Below are positions 1 to 6,895 of a stretch of 9,851 bases of DNA, in pieces (the stretch's first letter is position 1; every line of letters starts with the position of its first letter). Below the pieces are notes generated by a model that worked only from the letters and a program-made list of their open reading frames with translations, did no database searches and was not told the DNA's origin. A program made the translations under genes and the position numbers. Source of the DNA: Pontimonas sp. (GTDB taxonomy: Bacteria > Actinomycetota > Actinomycetes > Actinomycetales > Microbacteriaceae); the NCBI GenBank assembly GCA_017852615.1, contig JAFMKX010000039.1:1-9851 (forward strand), written 5' to 3'.

Positions 1-33
1 ATGAACACGTGTGTAGCGGGAGAGTGGCGATAA
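1..33 (+). CDS. Possible 3' end of an upstream gene (partial)
   Basis: The frame beginning at position 1 is open from the window edge to a TAA at 31-33, whose last A is the first base of the pncA ATG (TAATG). A one-base stop/start overlap is typical of translationally coupled genes, so this may be the last ten codons of an upstream gene in the same operon. Ten residues (ending GEWR) are too few to identify a family, and the open frame could be chance. The pncA frame itself is also open to the window edge. Confidence 0.3.
   Translation: MNTCVAGEWR
18..24 (+). promoter_or_regulatory. Ribosome-binding site of pncA
   Basis: GGGAGAG lies 8 bases before the ATG at 33. It supports that start over the in-frame GTG at 9, which has no visible ribosome-binding sequence. 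Confidence 0.6.
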
Positions 34-605
34 TGCGGGGCCTGTTGATTGTCGATGTCCAAAACGACTTTTGTGAAGGTGGGGCTCTCGGCGTGGACGG
101 CGGTAACGCTGTGGCAGCAGGTATTGCACAATTTCTAGCCACACATAGTTCTGATTACGCCACAATTATTGCCTCACGGGATTGGCACGACCCAGACAAC
201 GACAACGGTGGGCACTTTGCCTCGCCGGGTGAGGCACCAGATTTTGTCACGACCTGGCCTATTCACTGTGTTTCTGGAACACCGGGAGCGCAGTACCACC
301 CTGAAATTCCCGTCGATTCCATCGCACATCATGTGAAAAAGGGACAGGGAATTCCTGCCTATTCGATGTTCGAAGGCCACGACGATTCCGGGGTAACAGT
401 TGAGCAGATCATGAGGGATGTTGGGGTAAGTGACGTGGACATCGTGGGGATCGCGACCGATCACTGTGTTAGAGCTAGCGCTCTTGATGCGCGGAAGCTT
501 GGATTGAATGTTCGGGTCTTGAATAATTTGGTGGCTGCTGTCTCGCCCGTCACGGAGGCCAGTGCCCGCGAGGAAATGAATAAAGCAGGTGTCGTCTTTG
601 ACTAA
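33..605 (+). CDS. pncA: Nicotinamidase (isochorismatase-like hydrolase)
   Basis: This enzyme hydrolyses nicotinamide to nicotinate and ammonia in the cytoplasm, for NAD salvage through nicotinate phosphoribosyltransferase. The 190-residue protein has the family's usual length. It begins MRGLLIVDVQNDFCEGG, which aligns without gaps to the start of mycobacterial PncA as I remember it, and this fixes the ATG at 33. Visible residues include catalytic Asp8, Lys103 (in VKKG) and nucleophile Cys145 (in GIATDHCVRA), with metal ligands Asp50, His52, His61 and probably His78 (WPIHC). An insertion of a few residues around 53-60 lengthens the metal-binding loop relative to the mycobacterial protein. The 3' end overlaps the next gene, which suggests coupled expression. 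The family also contains pyrazinamide-activating enzymes. Assignment is secure. Confidence 0.95.
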   Translation: MRGLLIVDVQNDFCEGGALGVDGGNAVAAGIAQFLATHSSDYATIIASRDWHDPDNDNGGHFASPGEAPDFVTTWPIHCVSGTPGAQYHPEIPVDSIAHHVKKGQGIPAYSMFEGHDDSGVTVEQIMRDVGVSDVDIVGIATDHCVRASALDARKLGLNVRVLNNLVAAVSPVTEASAREEMNKAGVVFD

Positions 606-1407
606 CCCCACCTATACCGTGGTGTCCTGCCATTACGGTGATCTCTTCTGGATTGAGCACATGCTCAACCAGGTTCACAAGCACTCTGCTGGCCAGGTTC
701 GAGAAGCCGTCATTGTCGATCAGTCGAGGAATTCTGCCGAAGCCCTCGCAGAGTTGCCTCTGGTGAGCCACGTGCTGACCTTCGAGCCCAATGCCGCCCA
801 AATTGCGGTGGAAGGTCATGATCACCCCTCGGCGTTAGATCGTGCCGTCCAGGAAACAGAATTCACCACCTCTCACATCATCGTGATGGATTCGGATGCT
901 TTCCCGATATCTGATGACTGGATTGAGAGACTCGATGACATCAGTTTGGCTCTAACGCCTGGCAGCAAAGGGGCTACCCATCCGTGTTTGATGGTGTTTC
1001 CGACCAGGTTAAAGGCCAAGGTTAATTTTTCCGAGGACTACCTAGAGCGCGCAACGCGCAAAGGAGCCCCGGATACCGGGCGTCGCGTGGGGGCACAACT
1101 CACAGCCACAGGGGAACCCGTCACACTGTTGGAGCACACCGCAGCGTTTAACGGGTATCGAGGATCGTTTTATTTAGACGGCGCCTACTACCACCACGGT
1201 CACGGTTCTTTTATGGCAGGAGATCACGACCAATACAAAGGTTTTGTCTCCCAAGCCAGTGAGAAGTTGTATCGCAGGCGGGTGCTTCACCACCGATTTA
1301 GCCTCACTCCCCTCGACATCGCTGGGTTGTTTATCCGCTATGTCTGGAGGCGCCTGATCAATCGTGTCCGTTTTGTCCTCCGAGGGCCCTCCACAAAGCC
1401 CCAGTAG
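589..1407 (+). CDS. GT-A-fold glycosyltransferase-like protein
   Basis: Probably a small nucleotide-sugar-dependent glycosyltransferase with a GT-A (family 2-like) fold; acceptor and sugar are unknown. The N-terminus reads YTVVSCHYGD, a typical first beta strand. Residues 97-105 (IIVMDSDAF) hold a DxD-type metal and nucleotide-sugar motif at Asp101-Ser-Asp103, as expected after about 100 residues. A His-rich stretch (residues 200-207, YYHHGHGS) may belong to the active site. The C-terminus (about 229-266) is rich in Arg with hydrophobic residues and could bind the membrane surface; there is no signal peptide. The start is uncertain. GTG at 589 gives 272 residues and overlaps pncA by 17 bases. 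TTG at 598 sits 8 bases after GCAGG (585-589) and fits a ribosome-binding site better. Either way the gene is embedded in the pncA end and probably translationally coupled. The exact family was not identified. Confidence 0.7.
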   Translation: MSSLTNPTYTVVSCHYGDLFWIEHMLNQVHKHSAGQVREAVIVDQSRNSAEALAELPLVSHVLTFEPNAAQIAVEGHDHPSALDRAVQETEFTTSHIIVMDSDAFPISDDWIERLDDISLALTPGSKGATHPCLMVFPTRLKAKVNFSEDYLERATRKGAPDTGRRVGAQLTATGEPVTLLEHTAAFNGYRGSFYLDGAYYHHGHGSFMAGDHDQYKGFVSQASEKLYRRRVLHHRFSLTPLDIAGLFIRYVWRRLINRVRFVLRGPSTKPQ

Positions 1408-1419
1408 TCACGGTTGTTA

Positions 1420-3315
1420 CTAGACCAGAAGTTGGTGCTCGGCGAGGTTCTTATAGAGCGTGGATGATTCGAGAAGTTGTTCGTGAGTGCCGATGGCCTC
1501 GACCATTCCCTGCTTGAGTACCACGATTTGGTCGCTGTCCACCACAGTGGCAAGTCGGTGAGCAATTACTACCAGGGTTCTGTCGACGGAGACCTTGTCG
1601 ATGGCTTCTTTCATGAGAAGTTCGTTGGGCCCATCGAGCGAGGATGTTGATTCATCGAGTAACAGGATGTCGGGAGCTTGAAGCAGCGCTCGGGCAATAG
1701 CTAAGCGTTGACGCTCGCCACCGGAGAGCAAGACGCCTCCTTCTCCCACTGGGGCATCAAGACCTTCTGGATCCCTGGCCAGAATATCGAGGAGATTGAC
1801 TTCACCAAGCACCGCTTCCAACTCGGCATCACTAGCTGCGGGGGAGCCAATCAGCAGATTGTCTCGGATACTGCCAGCCAGTATGGGGGCATCTTGTTCC
1901 ACGTAGCCGAAGAAGTTTCGCAAAGCCTGACGATCAATTTGGGTGCTGTCATGACCAAATACGCGAATGGTTCCTCGCTGCGGGTCATAGAAGCGCTCCA
2001 TCAAGGACAAAATGCTGCTTTTACCGGCCCCACTGGGTCCCACAATGGCCGTTTTGCTGCCTGAGGCGATAGTGAACGATACGGAATTCAATACGGCTCG
2101 ATGAGCATCCGGGATCGCTTTGATTTCCCCGGTGGAGAGAGATTCCACTGCAGAGGCACCCAATTCTTGGGCAATGAGTTTTTCTGCCTCAGTCTTGTGT
2201 GCTGATTCGGGATAGCGGAAGGTGACGTTGTCGAAAACGACCGCAGGGTGGGTGTGATCAGCTGCCACGAGTGCGGAAGGGTCCTGCACCGCATCGTGCT
2301 CCGTTTCGCTCGGCAACGAGATGATTTCTTGAATACGCCCGAGAGCTCCGAGTGCTTGGTTGACCGAGCTAATTGCCCCGAAAGCTTGTCCGAGCGGCAT
2401 GATCATCATGAACAGGAACAAAATAAAGGCCACTAAGTCAGCTATGGCCAAAGCACCGCTTGCTACTCGAAACCCTCCTACACCCAGCACCACGAGAAAG
2501 GCCACTTGCAGGGCAATTCCTGACACCGGCACCACCAAAGCAGAAATCTTGGCCACGGCAAGGCCTAGGCGCCACGCTCCTTCAGCATCCTTCTCCACTG
2601 TGGAAATCTCTCGCGCCGTGGCATTAGCTGCCCGGACAGTTCGAACAGAACTAATGGCTCGCTCCACACTGGCGGTGAGGTCCCCCACCTTGTCTTGAGC
2701 TTTTCGACTAGCCACTCGTATACGGCGAGATAGTGTCACCACCGCTGTGACAGCGATGCTCACCACCAGCGCTGTCAGAAGAAATAGGACGGGGTCGAGA
2801 TAAATCATCGCGGCCACAGCGCCGACAAAGGTCAAAGCGCCACCGACGGCTTCGACCAATCCCTGGGTGAGTACCGCGCGCAAAAGAGTGGTGTCACTTC
2901 CCACCCTGGAAACTAAATCTCCTGTTCGACGTTGATCAAATTCCGCCACAGGAAGATTGAGCATCCGAGCAACGAGAGCTTTACGACTGGAAAGGACGAC
3001 GCCCTCTCCGGTCTTTTGCAAGAGGTAGTGCCGAAAACCTGAGAGACCGGCCGAGACCACCACCAATGCCACGAGAGCCCACACGAGGTAACCCAGTGGT
3101 TGGGCAGCCTCGACCACAGTAATAACTTCACCAACGATGAAGGGCTGGGCAAGTGTGGTGAGCGCACCAGCCATGCTCAGCGCAATGACCACACTCAATA
3201 CCTTTTTGTGTTCCAGGAGGAAGGGCAGTAATTGGCGCATGGTCGCTCGTGGGGACCCGTCATCGCTATCGCGATAGTTGGCTCCGCGCCTGCGCGATCC
3301 AAAACCCATGCTCAT
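1420..3315 (-). CDS. ABC exporter half-transporter (fused permease and ATPase)
   Basis: A type IV ABC exporter subunit of the MsbA/LmrA class, 631 residues, expected to work as a dimer in the cytoplasmic membrane; the substrate is unknown. After a basic N-terminus, about six hydrophobic segments lie near 39-62, 75-97, 155-172, 174-196, 255-285 and 290-312. The nucleotide-binding domain has all key elements: A-loop Tyr368 (FRYPE), Walker A GPSGAGKSS (426-434), Q-loop Gln474 (YVEQDAP), signature LSGGERQ (530-536), Walker B ILLLDE with catalytic Glu555, D-loop SSLD (558-561) and switch His586 (IAHR). All are intact, so the protein should be active. Unusually, about 36 residues (371-406) separate the A-loop from the next strand (VLNSVSF), where relatives have only a few. 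The ATG at 3315 follows AAGGAGA at 3328-3322 with 6 bases between. The gene converges on the glycosyltransferase gene with a 12-bp gap and no clear terminator. Confidence 0.92.
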   Translation of the reverse strand: MSMGFGSRRRGANYRDSDDGSPRATMRQLLPFLLEHKKVLSVVIALSMAGALTTLAQPFIVGEVITVVEAAQPLGYLVWALVALVVVSAGLSGFRHYLLQKTGEGVVLSSRKALVARMLNLPVAEFDQRRTGDLVSRVGSDTTLLRAVLTQGLVEAVGGALTFVGAVAAMIYLDPVLFLLTALVVSIAVTAVVTLSRRIRVASRKAQDKVGDLTASVERAISSVRTVRAANATAREISTVEKDAEGAWRLGLAVAKISALVVPVSGIALQVAFLVVLGVGGFRVASGALAIADLVAFILFLFMMIMPLGQAFGAISSVNQALGALGRIQEIISLPSETEHDAVQDPSALVAADHTHPAVVFDNVTFRYPESAHKTEAEKLIAQELGASAVESLSTGEIKAIPDAHRAVLNSVSFTIASGSKTAIVGPSGAGKSSILSLMERFYDPQRGTIRVFGHDSTQIDRQALRNFFGYVEQDAPILAGSIRDNLLIGSPAASDAELEAVLGEVNLLDILARDPEGLDAPVGEGGVLLSGGERQRLAIARALLQAPDILLLDESTSSLDGPNELLMKEAIDKVSVDRTLVVIAHRLATVVDSDQIVVLKQGMVEAIGTHEQLLESSTLYKNLAEHQLLV

Positions 3316-3321
3316 CTGTTA

Positions 3322-3328
3322 TCTCCTT
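3322..3328 (-). promoter_or_regulatory. Ribosome-binding site of the ABC exporter
   Basis: AAGGAGA on the minus strand lies 6 bases before the ATG at 3315. It favours this start over the second in-frame ATG two codons later. Confidence 0.65.
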
Positions 3329-3355
3329 GAAGCTCCTGCTAAGAGTGTGCCCTAC

Positions 3356-3375
3356 TGGCCTAAGAATCAAGGCCA
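3356..3375. repeat. Inverted repeat TGGCCT-N8-AGGCCA, possible operator
   Basis: Two perfect 6-base arms (3356-3361 and 3370-3375) separated by 8 bases lie in the 86-bp region between the divergent ABC exporter gene and the 3402 gene. The position would suit a regulator acting on either gene. The arms are short and could arise by chance. No regulator gene lies nearby. Confidence 0.25.
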
Positions 3376-3389
3376 TGTTCGCTCCCCGA

Positions 3390-3395
3390 TAAACT
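3390..3395 (+). promoter_or_regulatory. Possible -10 element for a leaderless transcript
   Basis: TAAACT fits the TANNNT form of actinobacterial -10 elements. It ends 6 bases before the GTG at 3402, so transcription would start at or next to that codon. No ribosome-binding sequence precedes the GTG, which agrees with leaderless translation. No convincing -35 element is visible. Confidence 0.3.
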
Positions 3396-3401
3396 CACTA
3401 T

Positions 3402-4544
3402 GTGTCCCTCCTGAAACCACCACCTCGATTGCCCCGGCGGTCCAAATGGGTTGGTGCATGGCGCATTCTGCGAATGAAATATGGTCAATGGCGGCGAGGT
3501 AGTTCGCATCCAGCGCCCGTGGGTCAGCCCGATTATTACAAGCGCGAGTTAGCCCCGACTCTTCTCATCCGAAGTTCCGAGAATTTGCCGGTGCGTTCGT
3601 TTATCCCCAGCAATCATCAAGAACCCCAGGTGATGGATGTGGCACGGGCCTGTCACCAAAAACACGGGGTCTACCCGCTCAATTTTTCTTTTCCACGACC
3701 TGCGCTGATGCCCACCTCACAATCGGATCGACCACATTTTCTCTCGTCCACCATTCCCGGTGAACCCTTCTCGTTTAGTGATTGGGATGCCTACCTAGCT
3801 GAGTACCAAAGTTCGTACGCAGCGCTCTCAACCAAAAAAGGCGGGTGGGATACGTTTCGCCACCTAGAAATTCTCTTCTCTGGCACCATCCCTCTTATGC
3901 CCGGCCTTGCCCAGGCGCATCCCTTTGCTCTGGCTCACTACCCCAGGAAAGCACTGGTCAGTGTGTATGACAGCTTGGTGCATGACGGACCTGCAATTCC
4001 TGATGCGGAAACCAGGGAATTCTTCGCTCACTATGCCCAGTCCCATCTCACCACCGAGGCCATGGGGCAGTTTTTTCTGGACGCTGCGGGAATCCGCAAT
4101 GAATCGATTTACTTTCTCGATCAGAACTTACCAACCCGCGCTGATTACCTCAGCGCGTTTACCCTCATTGGGCTCATGCAGCTTCGTGGATCCGCCGTCA
4201 TTCCGGCTTTTGTTCCCGAATACCTCTTTGATGATTACGCGGGCGATACCCACAAGCTCTATGGCAAAGGTTTTGGCTACAGTCTGAGCCTTCCCTCCAC
4301 ACTTCGGCCTTCACCTAGCCACGATGTTGCCGAAGTTCTCACCCAAGCCTCAGACTTTGATCGCATTGTGATCGGAAACTACGACGGTAATCAAGAGTTA
4401 GTGGCGCGTTTGTTGGAGGCTGGAATAGACGCTTCCAGGGTGGTGTGCATTGTGGGATCCGATTTACCCCCAGATCGCCGCTTGCTTCGCGATATCAAGC
4501 ACAGCGGGATGACCTTTTTTGTTCGAGAGTTCGGTTCTTTCTAA
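3402..4544 (+). CDS. Unassigned protein with glycosyltransferase-like WD..RH.EIL motif
   Basis: A 380-residue protein that I cannot place in a named family. Residues 149-169 (WDTFRHLEILFSGTIPLMP plus two) resemble the WDCLRHYEILAAGCIP-type motif of some GT-B or exostosin-like glycosyltransferases, where it lies in the donor-binding C-terminal half; this is from memory of the pattern. A second conserved-looking block is LYGKGFGYS (287-295). The C-terminal part alternates beta strands and helices (DRIVIGNYDGN, 320-330; VVCIVGSDLP, 347-356), suggesting a Rossmann-like domain. The first 33 residues are strongly basic. No signal peptide or membrane span is evident. An upstream in-frame stop at 3390 limits the start to GTG 3402 or a later codon; ATG 3474 (residue 25) is the main alternative, and neither has a good ribosome-binding site. 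The stop (TAA 4542-4544) overlaps the ribH stop on the other strand. A role in surface glycan synthesis is a guess. Confidence 0.7.
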   Translation: MSLLKPPPRLPRRSKWVGAWRILRMKYGQWRRGSSHPAPVGQPDYYKRELAPTLLIRSSENLPVRSFIPSNHQEPQVMDVARACHQKHGVYPLNFSFPRPALMPTSQSDRPHFLSSTIPGEPFSFSDWDAYLAEYQSSYAALSTKKGGWDTFRHLEILFSGTIPLMPGLAQAHPFALAHYPRKALVSVYDSLVHDGPAIPDAETREFFAHYAQSHLTTEAMGQFFLDAAGIRNESIYFLDQNLPTRADYLSAFTLIGLMQLRGSAVIPAFVPEYLFDDYAGDTHKLYGKGFGYSLSLPSTLRPSPSHDVAEVLTQASDFDRIVIGNYDGNQELVARLLEAGIDASRVVCIVGSDLPPDRRLLRDIKHSGMTFFVREFGSF

Positions 4545-5008
4545 AGAGAGTGGAGCACGAGCGCGGTGTGAATCGCGGCCTCCGCTGCCTCGGCGCCTTT
4601 ATCTTCGCTAGAGCCTTCCAAGCCTGCACGGTCAAGCCCTTGTTGTTCGGTGTCCACGGTGAGAACGCCAAAGCCCACGGCTTTACCGGTTTCTAAAGCC
4701 ACCTGGGTGAGGCCATCGGTGGCAGCAGAGGAGACATATTCAAAATGCGGCGTTCCACCGCGCACAATGACTCCCAATGCCACGACCGCGTCAGCACCAG
4801 CGAGCAACGCTTGCTTGGCCACGACGGGCAATTCAAAAGAGCCAGGCACTCGCAACACCGTTACCTGAGCACCCGAGCGCTCCAGTAACGCCAGGGCGCC
4901 AGCCAGCAACCCTTCGGCGATGTCTGTATGCCAAAGCCCTGCTACCACGGTGATCTTGAGATGAGAGGCATCGAGTAGTTCTAACTGAGGTGATCCAGCA
5001 CCGCTCAT
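4541..5008 (-). CDS. ribH: 6,7-dimethyl-8-ribityllumazine synthase
   Basis: This enzyme condenses 5-amino-6-ribitylaminouracil with 3,4-dihydroxy-2-butanone 4-phosphate to give the lumazine precursor of riboflavin, usually in a large pentameric or icosahedral assembly. The 155 residues match the family length. Family motifs are clear: Trp26 in the substrate-stacking position, PGSFELP (55-61), VRGGTPHFEYVSS (82-94) with catalytic His88, GVLTVDTEQQ (114-123) and Lys137 near the C-terminus. The ATG at 5008 overlaps the ribBA stop by four bases (ATGA) and follows AGGAAGGA at 5024-5017, so translation is probably coupled. It is the last gene of the rib operon, and its TAG overlaps the TAA of the opposing gene, leaving no space for a terminator between them. 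Confidence 0.96.
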   Translation of the reverse strand: MSGAGSPQLELLDASHLKITVVAGLWHTDIAEGLLAGALALLERSGAQVTVLRVPGSFELPVVAKQALLAGADAVVALGVIVRGGTPHFEYVSSAATDGLTQVALETGKAVGFGVLTVDTEQQGLDRAGLEGSSEDKGAEAAEAAIHTALVLHSL

Positions 5009-6288
5009 GGTGTTTTTCCTTCCTGGGGGAGCACGATGGCTCCGGTGGTGAGTTCACCGGGGAGATGGTGGCCCATCCGGTCCCGTTTGGCTTCTAAATA
5101 GGCTGTGTTGACTTCGCCGACCCCCACCACGAGGGGTGCTAGTTCCGTCACTTCAATGTTGTGTTCTTGGAGTTGGCGACGCTTTTCAGGGTTGTTGCTG
5201 AGCAATCGAACACTCGAGATACCCATGTCGCTCAAGATGGCTGCTGCTGCACCGTAATCACGCGCATCGGCCGGCAAACCAAGCGCCAAATTGGCATCGA
5301 GTGTGTCCAAACCCATTTCCTGCAGTCGATAAGCGCGGAGTTTATTGACCAGGCCGATTCCTCGGCCCTCGTGGCCTCGCAAATAAATAACCACTCCGCC
5401 TTCTGCATCAATGCGTTCCATGGCTGCTTGTAATTGGGGGCCACATTCACACTTGAGCGATCCCATTGCTTCGCCAGTGAGGCACTCGGAGTGCAGGCGC
5501 ACCAGCATGCCATCGTGAGGAGTTCCCGAGACAATCGCGATGTGATCAGCTCCCGTGGCTCGATCACGATAGGCGCGCAGGTCGAAGACTCCATGCTGAG
5601 TGGGGACTCTGGTTTCCACCTCAAAAATTACTCGTTGGTCATCCACGACTTGGTGGCGTGGACTTGGTCGACCCCCGACGGGTTCAGCGTCGAGCTCTTC
5701 AATCAAACTCTTGATGGTGATGACCGGAATATTTTCGCGCGCGCCAAACTCTAGGAGCTGGGGAAGACGCAGTAATTCACCATCATCTCCCACAACTTCA
5801 CCGATGACGGCAACAGGTTCCAGACCCGCCATGATCATCAGCTCGATCGATGCTTCGGTGTGACCTGCTCGCTCCCTGACACCCCCGGCAGCTCCCTTGA
5901 GGGGAACGATGTGTCCCGGGCGAATGAGGGAATCGGGCGTGGAGAGTGGATCAGCCAAGGCTCGAAGTGTTCGGGTGCGGTCTGAAGCACTAATACCTGT
6001 CGTGATGCCGCTGCTTGCATCAACGCTGACCGTGTAGGCGGTCTTTCGAGGGTCTTCGTTATGAGCCACCATGGGCGGCAGCTCCAAAGCCTCTGCCCGC
6101 TGTGCGGGCATGGGTGCACATAAGTAGCCCGAGGAGTGACGAATCGTCCAGCCAACCCATTCCGGAGTGGCTAGTTGGGCACTGAGCACAATGTCACCCT
6201 CATTTTCCCGAGCCTCATCATCGACAACGATGACGGGTCGGCCCAGGCGGAGGTGTTCTAGCGCTTGATCAACGCTGCCGATACTCAT
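5005..6288 (-). CDS. ribBA: Bifunctional DHBP synthase / GTP cyclohydrolase II
   Basis: A fused enzyme that starts both branches of riboflavin synthesis. The N-terminal RibB domain (about 1-200) makes 3,4-dihydroxy-2-butanone 4-phosphate from ribulose-5-phosphate. The C-terminal RibA domain (about 215-410) opens GTP to the diaminopyrimidine. RibB motifs are DDEARENEGD (23-32), GITTGISA (94-101), RPGHIVPL (123-130) and RAGHTEAS (140-147). RibA shows the zinc cysteines Cys269, Cys280 and Cys282 (SECLTG and KCEC), LRGHEGRGIGL (303-313), DARDYG (341-346) and LLSNNPEK (362-369). All expected residues of both halves are present, so both activities should be retained. The 427-residue length is normal for the fusion. 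The ATG at 6288 overlaps the ribE stop as ATGA, with GGGGAGG just upstream. Confidence 0.97.
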   Translation of the reverse strand: MSIGSVDQALEHLRLGRPVIVVDDEARENEGDIVLSAQLATPEWVGWTIRHSSGYLCAPMPAQRAEALELPPMVAHNEDPRKTAYTVSVDASSGITTGISASDRTRTLRALADPLSTPDSLIRPGHIVPLKGAAGGVRERAGHTEASIELMIMAGLEPVAVIGEVVGDDGELLRLPQLLEFGARENIPVITIKSLIEELDAEPVGGRPSPRHQVVDDQRVIFEVETRVPTQHGVFDLRAYRDRATGADHIAIVSGTPHDGMLVRLHSECLTGEAMGSLKCECGPQLQAAMERIDAEGGVVIYLRGHEGRGIGLVNKLRAYRLQEMGLDTLDANLALGLPADARDYGAAAAILSDMGISSVRLLSNNPEKRRQLQEHNIEVTELAPLVVGVGEVNTAYLEAKRDRMGHHLPGELTTGAIVLPQEGKTP

Positions 6289-6893
6289 GAGGCCTCCCCG
6301 GATACGGTGAACTCTTGCAGACGAAGGACATGTCTGGCCACCATGTCGGTCTCGAGGTTAAGGAAATCTCCCACCGCTAGGTGACCCAGTGTGGTCGCGC
6401 GAAGAGTTTCTGGAATCAGGGATACTTCCGCCCAATCAAGGCCCACTGCTGAGACTGTCAGAGATACTCCGCTGAGTGTGAGCGAGCCTTTGTGGGCCAC
6501 CAGGGGAGCAACATCGGGTGTGAGGGAGAATCGAATGACACTCCACTTCTCCCCGGGGGTGATGCTCACGACCGTAGCGACACCATCGACATGGCCCTGG
6601 ACAATATGACCGCCCAGTCTCGAGCCGACTTGGGCTGCTCGCTCCAGGTTGACCTTCGTCCCCACTGCCCACCTTGCTGCAGCGGAGTGATCGATTGTTT
6701 CTTTCATCACATCGGCACTAAACGTCGCCTCGGAGCTTTCGATAACGGTGAGACACACACCACTGACGCTAATCGAATCACCGTGGGATACGTCCTCGAG
6801 TACCACCTGGGCCTCAATCGTTACCCGGGCGCCATCACCGCTTGGTTCCAGAGCACTGATGGTGCCTATTTCTTCTACTAAGCCAGTAAACAT
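6285..6893 (-). CDS. ribE: Riboflavin synthase, alpha subunit type
   Basis: This enzyme dismutates two 6,7-dimethyl-8-ribityllumazine molecules into riboflavin and a pyrimidine that RibH reuses. The 202 residues form the usual two lumazine-binding repeats. The first begins MFTGLVEEIG and contains GVCLTV (45-50), and GSRLGGHIVQGHVDG follows at the junction with the second (about 89-103). The second contains SGVSLTV. The invariant MFTGLVE start and GAGAGG at 6906-6901, 7 bases before the ATG at 6893, fix the start; an in-frame start at 6932 would add 13 residues lying inside ribD and is unlikely. It begins 2 bp after the ribD stop and overlaps ribBA by four bases. In some naming schemes this gene is called ribC. 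Confidence 0.95.
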   Translation of the reverse strand: MFTGLVEEIGTISALEPSGDGARVTIEAQVVLEDVSHGDSISVSGVCLTVIESSEATFSADVMKETIDHSAAARWAVGTKVNLERAAQVGSRLGGHIVQGHVDGVATVVSITPGEKWSVIRFSLTPDVAPLVAHKGSLTLSGVSLTVSAVGLDWAEVSLIPETLRATTLGHLAVGDFLNLETDMVARHVLRLQEFTVSGEAS

Positions 6894-6895
6894 GG

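Noticed and set aside
1408..1419. Terminator between the convergent glycosyltransferase and exporter genes
   Set aside because: Only 12 bases separate the stops, and the best pairing (TAGTCAC with GTTACTA) is imperfect and lacks a T-run.
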